From Alphaproteobacteria bacterium (lineage in GTDB: Bacteria; Pseudomonadota; Alphaproteobacteria; DSM-16000; Inquilinaceae), in the NCBI GenBank assembly GCA_028277405.1, contig JANQGH010000079.1:1-64000 (forward strand): 64,000 bases of DNA, given 5' to 3'. The notes beneath the pieces were generated by a model that had not been told where the DNA came from, made no database searches, and saw nothing but the letters and a program-made list of their open reading frames with translations. A program made the translations under genes and the position numbers. Of the stretch, positions 59,930 to 64,000 are shown piece by piece; position 1 is the stretch's first letter, and each line of letters begins with the position of its first letter.

Positions 59930-61708
59930 TCAGACGGCGCGTCGATCAAAGGTCATCACGGTTACGTTGCCTGTCTCGTTTGGCCGTGACGGATCATCGG
60001 CTCCGTCGTTGACCTGATCTGCTTCACGTTCCGCAGTCTCCAAACGCGCGTACATGTCGCAAATACTCTTGGAAAAAGCCTCCGGGGCCCTGAAGGAAGC
60101 TGTCGCCTCGGCGGCCTTGCTCATCGCTGCGCGCTGCCAATCGGGGGCATCCAGCGCCCGTTCGATGGCGTCGGCAAGGCCGTCTCGGACGGCGGGGTCG
60201 TATACGAACGCCTCTCGGCCGTCCACCACCACCTCTTTGACAGCGTCCAGGTTCGGGACGATGAGCGGCTTGGCGAACGACAACGCCAGCAAGAGGCTGC
60301 CAGATGTCGTCAGGCTTTCGAACGGCAATACAACAAAGTCGGCCACCGAGAACAATCGCGCCACCGTCAGGTCGTCGGCAAAACCCTCGACCCTGGTGCA
60401 GTTGTCTGGCAACGAACCGCACGGGTCATACCGACCGGAGCGGCCGGCCACGACAAACCGTGCCTTGTCGGCAAAGCGCGGCGCCACGTTCAGGAGCCGG
60501 TCGACGCCCTTGTAGCGTCTCATCAATCCCAAGAACAGCACGGTCGGTCGATCGTCGTCCGACGCCAAGCCCAGCGCCGCAGAGGCCGCGGCGCGGTCCT
60601 CACAGGCCGGATAACTTGTCGCATAGGACGGATGATCAATGACGCAAACCGGCAAATCAGCGCCGTGGTCATCGCGCAACTTGTCGCCAACCAATTGGCT
60701 GTTGGCATGCACGATGTCCGCGCGGGCCACAAGTTGTCGCACGAACTCGGCGTGCAGCGTGGAATCGATCGGATCGTGCGGCTGCAGATTGTGCACAGTC
60801 CAGACAAATTGTCCGCCCAAATGCTTGATCCGATCTATCGCCGCGATGAAGGCAGCCATTCGTTGGGGGATCGCGTCCGCGCTTTCCCCGCGATAGACGG
60901 CATCTTCCCAGTGCAAATGGAACACGGTCGGGCCGTGCTCGGCCGCGATGGCGGCCGCCGCCGCTGTATCGAACGAGACGTCCCAGTCCTTGCGCAGATC
61001 GCGATACATCAGTTCCAGATAGGGATTGCCGGCGCCATAGTCCGGGAAGACAATAACGCGCTGGCGGGCCCGGCCCAAGGCCAGCCGATCGGTGATGCGT
61101 CGAACGTCGCTGATGAAGTACGAGATCCCCCATTTGGCCTGGATCAGGTCCAGCCGCTCCCGGCGCCACGACGCGGCCTGCTCGGGGTCCGTCACCTCCT
61201 CGGGAACGGGCGGCAGATATTCGAACACATAGCCACGCTTCGCCAGCGGCTGAAAGTTGGCCGATTCTGTGACAAACACCGGCGCAAAGTCCGTGCGATT
61301 GCGCTGGGCGAGAAAGATCGAATTGACGATGCTTTCGATGGCGGGTTCGTCCGCCTCGGCGATGAAGACCCCGATCGTCACCCGGGCGTTCAGCAACACC
61401 GCCGCGTTGGCGTAACCGGGATAGGCCGGCAGGGCCTCAAGGTCGACGAGCTTGTCGGCCGCCGCCGGCACCCAGTTGGCCGAACGGCGCTTCGCCGGTT
61501 CAGCCCATCTGCACGGTCTCGGCTGATGCTGCACAGGGCCGAAACCGATCTCGACGAAATCCGATGTCTGGTCATGCTCAGCCTGCTGGCCGGCCACTGC
61601 GGCGTAGACCCGCTCCAGCGCCTGGGCATGCATCTCCAGCGCTTCCAGGCTTCTCTTCCAGTCCCTCGTCTGCGGACCAGCGATCGGCTTAAAGATAGTG
61701 GCAGTCAT
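59930..61708 (-). CDS. Glycosyltransferase family 4 protein with long N-terminal region
   Basis: 592 aa. Residues ~1-190 are an extra domain without a known motif. GT-B follows: VFHLHWEDAVYRGESADAIP, QFVWTVHNLQPHDPID, TVLFLGLMRRYKGVDRLLNV, then ADFVVLPFESLTTSGSLLLA and AKPLIVPNLDAVKEVV, the C-terminal donor-binding site. It overlaps the upstream tandem GT gene by 4 bp. It is probably a surface-glycan transferase. Confidence 0.85.
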   Translation of the reverse strand: MTATIFKPIAGPQTRDWKRSLEALEMHAQALERVYAAVAGQQAEHDQTSDFVEIGFGPVQHQPRPCRWAEPAKRRSANWVPAAADKLVDLEALPAYPGYANAAVLLNARVTIGVFIAEADEPAIESIVNSIFLAQRNRTDFAPVFVTESANFQPLAKRGYVFEYLPPVPEEVTDPEQAASWRRERLDLIQAKWGISYFISDVRRITDRLALGRARQRVIVFPDYGAGNPYLELMYRDLRKDWDVSFDTAAAAAIAAEHGPTVFHLHWEDAVYRGESADAIPQRMAAFIAAIDRIKHLGGQFVWTVHNLQPHDPIDSTLHAEFVRQLVARADIVHANSQLVGDKLRDDHGADLPVCVIDHPSYATSYPACEDRAAASAALGLASDDDRPTVLFLGLMRRYKGVDRLLNVAPRFADKARFVVAGRSGRYDPCGSLPDNCTRVEGFADDLTVARLFSVADFVVLPFESLTTSGSLLLALSFAKPLIVPNLDAVKEVVVDGREAFVYDPAVRDGLADAIERALDAPDWQRAAMSKAAEATASFRAPEAFSKSICDMYARLETAEREADQVNDGADDPSRPNETGNVTVMTFDRRAV

Positions 61709-63792
61709 CGCGCCAACTCCGCTATAAAGTCGGCGGCCTGCGCCGCCCCGTTTCCTATGGCCAGTCGTTCAGCATTGAACGTCATCGCCGTGCGCACCGC
61801 CGGATCCATCAACGAGGCAAACCTCTGTGGCAGATCGGCCATCGTGCTGTCGTCGATGGCATAGGCCCAACCCAGTCGCTCGGCATAACGGGCCCGGGCC
61901 ATCTGGTCGTCGAGTTCCTTGGTCATGCGAATGACAAACACGGTTGGAACCCCGCTTTGGGCCAGCTCGTGGAACGAGTTGTAGCCGGCGGCGGAGACTG
62001 CGAAGTCGAACGCCTTCAAGTAACGGCTGATGGGATAGCCGCGGATGTTCTTCACGCCGGCAACCGGCACGGCCGGGAAACGACTTATCGCCGGATGCAG
62101 ATTGGCGATCTGGACCCCCGGAAGCGCCTGCAGATGCCTAAAGATCTGGCCTTGCGTCACCGAAAGATCGCGGGTGTTGCCCGGCCCCAACTGAACCAGA
62201 ACGGCCGTGCCGTCGAGATGCAGGCCAAGCTCGCGCCGGGCCGCTTCACGCGACAGCAGCTGTTCATTGTCCAACAGCAGGATCGGGTCGACCAGCGACA
62301 CCCCATCCCGGTCCTGGCGGCTGGCGCCTTGGTCAACCTCCTCGGCGATGTCGCGCGGCTCGATCACCGCGTCAAAGAAGCGTCGCTTCTTGATAACGGT
62401 TTCGTTGTTCTGGTCGGGGCGCCACATGCCTCGTCGCAGCCAGATGTTTCTCACATCGCGCCGTTTGGCGACCACGTTGGTCATGAATGCGTACGGGTTG
62501 CCGCCATCGAAGACGAACGCGCCCGGCTGATAGCGCTGTATCGCGTCGGCCAGTTCCGCTTCCATCCAAGGATAGGCCGCCGCTTCGTCCAGGCCCGCAT
62601 AGCGATGCGAAACGATCATCTCGCTAACGAAGCCGGCCCCCCTGATTAGATCGACCGCCTGGCTCAGGGACACGAAAACCGGCTCGACATCCCGGGGCAG
62701 CCGGCGCGCAACCGACAGCAATCGGTTGACGTGGCCGAGACCGTCGCCGTTCGACGGAAACATCATCACCCGTTTGGTGCGCCGGCTTGAGGTTCGAGGT
62801 CCGCGCACCCCGCCGAACCATGATTGTAGTCGGCGAAAATGCGCCTCCGCAGGATCGAAGCTGGTGATCGAGTCGTTTCGATCCGGCCCAAGTTCGCGCG
62901 CCAGCGTCGCGGCAACACCTTCTTGGCCAACATAGATCGGACCCTTGCCGACGACGTGGCGCAGCTCCGGGGGCAACAGGACTGGAACGTCATTGGCAAG
63001 GCAGGTGCCGATCGCCAACATCGGTAGCTCCGACGGGCGGCCGTTTGGGTAATAGACCAGGGCGTCCAGACCGGAGACGAATTGCACGGCCGATCGTTCA
63101 TGCACGGCCGTTACGTCCATCCCTTGCGCCACCGGGTGATCCGGCGCGGCGCCCAAAACGCGAACGACGTAGCGATCGCAATCCCAGATCCTAGCAATCT
63201 CGTCCGCGTTCGCTGGCCAATGATCTTTGCGCGACGGAACCACGGTGCCGACGATTTGGCGCGACAGTTGGCGATCGGGTTGTGGTTTCGGAACCGCGCC
63301 GATATTGCCGAAGGATTCCCAGATCGTGCCGGTGGTCTTCAGACCGCCAGCGCGCAAGCCTGACAAGACATCATAGGTGGTCGCCGACCAAATCACGACG
63401 TCGCCAAAGATTTCGCGCAGCCGGACGTTTTTGAACGCCATGTGCTCGTCCGTGAGGGCGCGATCGGCAATCGCGATCACCTGGTCGGAGATCACGCGCA
63501 TTGGCACGGCAAGGCGCGTATTCAAGATGCGCTCTACGTCAATCAGGATAACCAGCCTGGCCGACACCAACTCGTCAGGGTCGTAGGCAGCAACGGAGCC
63601 GTCTTCCAACAGCTGCAGGACATAACCGTTGATGGTGGGTTGACTGCCTTTTGATTGCAGATGAAGGAAGCCCGTTTTCAGACCCAGTCCGGCGTTGATC
63701 CGCGCTTCCTCGACGGCCCGGAAAACACCTTCGCTATCCCGGCTGAAGTCACCAACATATATGATGTCTTGAGATTCCACAGTATTCACCAC
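61705..63792 (-). CDS. Two-module glycosyltransferase (two GT-B-like halves)
   Basis: 695 aa. The N-terminal ~320 residues resemble a GT-B domain pair (IIYVGDFSRDSEGVFRAVEE, GLDALVYYPNGRPSELPMLA). From ~345 a second GT-B begins: MMFPSNGDGLGHVNRLLSVA, a MurG/UGT-like glycine loop. It ends FAVSAAGYNSFHELAQSGVP, the typical UDP-sugar site of that clan. This suggests one protein adds two sugars or that one half is regulatory. It is the first gene of a minus-strand pair. Confidence 0.82.
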   Translation of the reverse strand: MVNTVESQDIIYVGDFSRDSEGVFRAVEEARINAGLGLKTGFLHLQSKGSQPTINGYVLQLLEDGSVAAYDPDELVSARLVILIDVERILNTRLAVPMRVISDQVIAIADRALTDEHMAFKNVRLREIFGDVVIWSATTYDVLSGLRAGGLKTTGTIWESFGNIGAVPKPQPDRQLSRQIVGTVVPSRKDHWPANADEIARIWDCDRYVVRVLGAAPDHPVAQGMDVTAVHERSAVQFVSGLDALVYYPNGRPSELPMLAIGTCLANDVPVLLPPELRHVVGKGPIYVGQEGVAATLARELGPDRNDSITSFDPAEAHFRRLQSWFGGVRGPRTSSRRTKRVMMFPSNGDGLGHVNRLLSVARRLPRDVEPVFVSLSQAVDLIRGAGFVSEMIVSHRYAGLDEAAAYPWMEAELADAIQRYQPGAFVFDGGNPYAFMTNVVAKRRDVRNIWLRRGMWRPDQNNETVIKKRRFFDAVIEPRDIAEEVDQGASRQDRDGVSLVDPILLLDNEQLLSREAARRELGLHLDGTAVLVQLGPGNTRDLSVTQGQIFRHLQALPGVQIANLHPAISRFPAVPVAGVKNIRGYPISRYLKAFDFAVSAAGYNSFHELAQSGVPTVFVIRMTKELDDQMARARYAERLGWAYAIDDSTMADLPQRFASLMDPAVRTAMTFNAERLAIGNGAAQAADFIAELAR

Positions 63793-63830
63793 AAATCACG
63801 ATGATCACAAAATCAGCTTCCAAACGACTG

Positions 63831-64000
63831 CTAGTAAATCGCAACCTGCACGTCGTCGTTGATGAACCGGGGCGCATAGCCTCCCCCACAAGTGCCACCG
63901 TCCGACGACCCGTCCCATATCTCTTCAATCCGTCCGAGACCCACCGATGCGCTGAGGACCGACGGCACAAGATCACTGTCCGGAAACGTGTCCACGAAGC
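63831..64000 (-). CDS. Partial hypothetical protein, C-terminal end only
   Basis: The minus strand is open from the window edge to a TAG at 63831-63833, coding 55 residues including VLSASVGLGRIEEIWDGSSD and YAPRFINDDVQVAIY. It is acidic and glycine-rich, as in secreted proteins. It ends 38 bases upstream of the tandem GT gene. The start lies outside the window and no family can be named. Confidence 0.35.
   Translation of the reverse strand, partial: FVDTFPDSDLVPSVLSASVGLGRIEEIWDGSSDGGTCGGGYAPRFINDDVQVAIY

Noticed and set aside
60200..60215. Further GTATAC matches, for example in the GT4 genes near 60206 and 8727
   Set aside because: They are inside coding regions with no promoter context, so they were not counted as operator sites.

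Overview
The window reads as chromosomal DNA of a GC-rich alphaproteobacterium. It is densely packed with tightly coupled operons, many with ATGA start/stop overlaps. It is dominated by ABC uptake systems, GntR/FCD, ROK, LysR and TetR regulators, and amide, hydantoin and amino-acid-derivative catabolism. No rRNA, tRNA or CRISPR was seen. The lineage is inferred from gene content and base composition, not from a marker gene.

Layout. (1) 1-6671: a possible IS end, then a minus-strand sugar-type ABC operon (binding protein, two permeases, ROK regulator, MsmX/UgpC-type ATPase, Gfo/Idh/MocA dehydrogenase). (2) 6840-13800: surface-polysaccharide genes: a deacetylase-like protein (DUF2194-like), two paralogous GT4 glycosyltransferases, a nucleotide-sugar SDR epimerase, a GT2 enzyme and a TetR regulator. 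(3) 13980-23190: an IstB remnant, then a minus-strand operon for a polyamine/opine-type ABC importer with two different ATPases, two SDR dehydrogenases, a PuuE/PgdA-like deacetylase or cyclic amidase, and a COG0523 metallochaperone. A GntR-like regulator with two winged helices is transcribed divergently. (4) 24408-33561: a minus-strand operon with pxpA, a biotin carrier, biotin carboxylase, pxpB, pxpC, an amidase, bioY, a cupin and a PotD-like protein without a signal peptide. A LysR gene is divergent. A 263-bp inverted-repeat element lies between the biotin carboxylase and pxpB genes.

(5) 33567-39968: a second, ATP-dependent hydantoinase/oxoprolinase pair (hyuA, hyuB) with a D-hydantoinase (hydA) and a divergent GntR/FCD regulator. 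(6) 39961-57959: two parallel amino-acid-derivative modules. Each has a polar amino-acid ABC importer, a dihydrodipicolinate-synthase-family enzyme and a flavin/iron-sulfur dehydrogenase of the HcnABC / D-hydroxyproline dehydrogenase / opine oxidase type. In the left module the dehydrogenase is three genes (94 + 492 + 377 aa). In the right module the same domains, in the same order, form one 983-aa protein. Around these are a phosphotriesterase-like lactonase, a degenerate M20 protein, a DUF6282 hydrolase, a DUF3830 protein and another GntR/FCD regulator. A GTATAC element recurs in all three divergent promoter regions of parts 5-6 and may tie them into one regulon.

(7) 58400-64000: a second glycosyltransferase region with an AT-rich, probably imported GT2-like gene, an orphan hypothetical gene, a GT4 enzyme, a tandem two-GT-B protein and a partial gene running off the right edge.

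System-level reading: parts 3-6 look like an accessory scavenging region for cyclic amides, lactams, hydantoins and N-substituted or D-amino acids. Each module carries its own importer, ring-opening or oxidising enzymes, and a divergent regulator. Substrates are inferred from family knowledge only.
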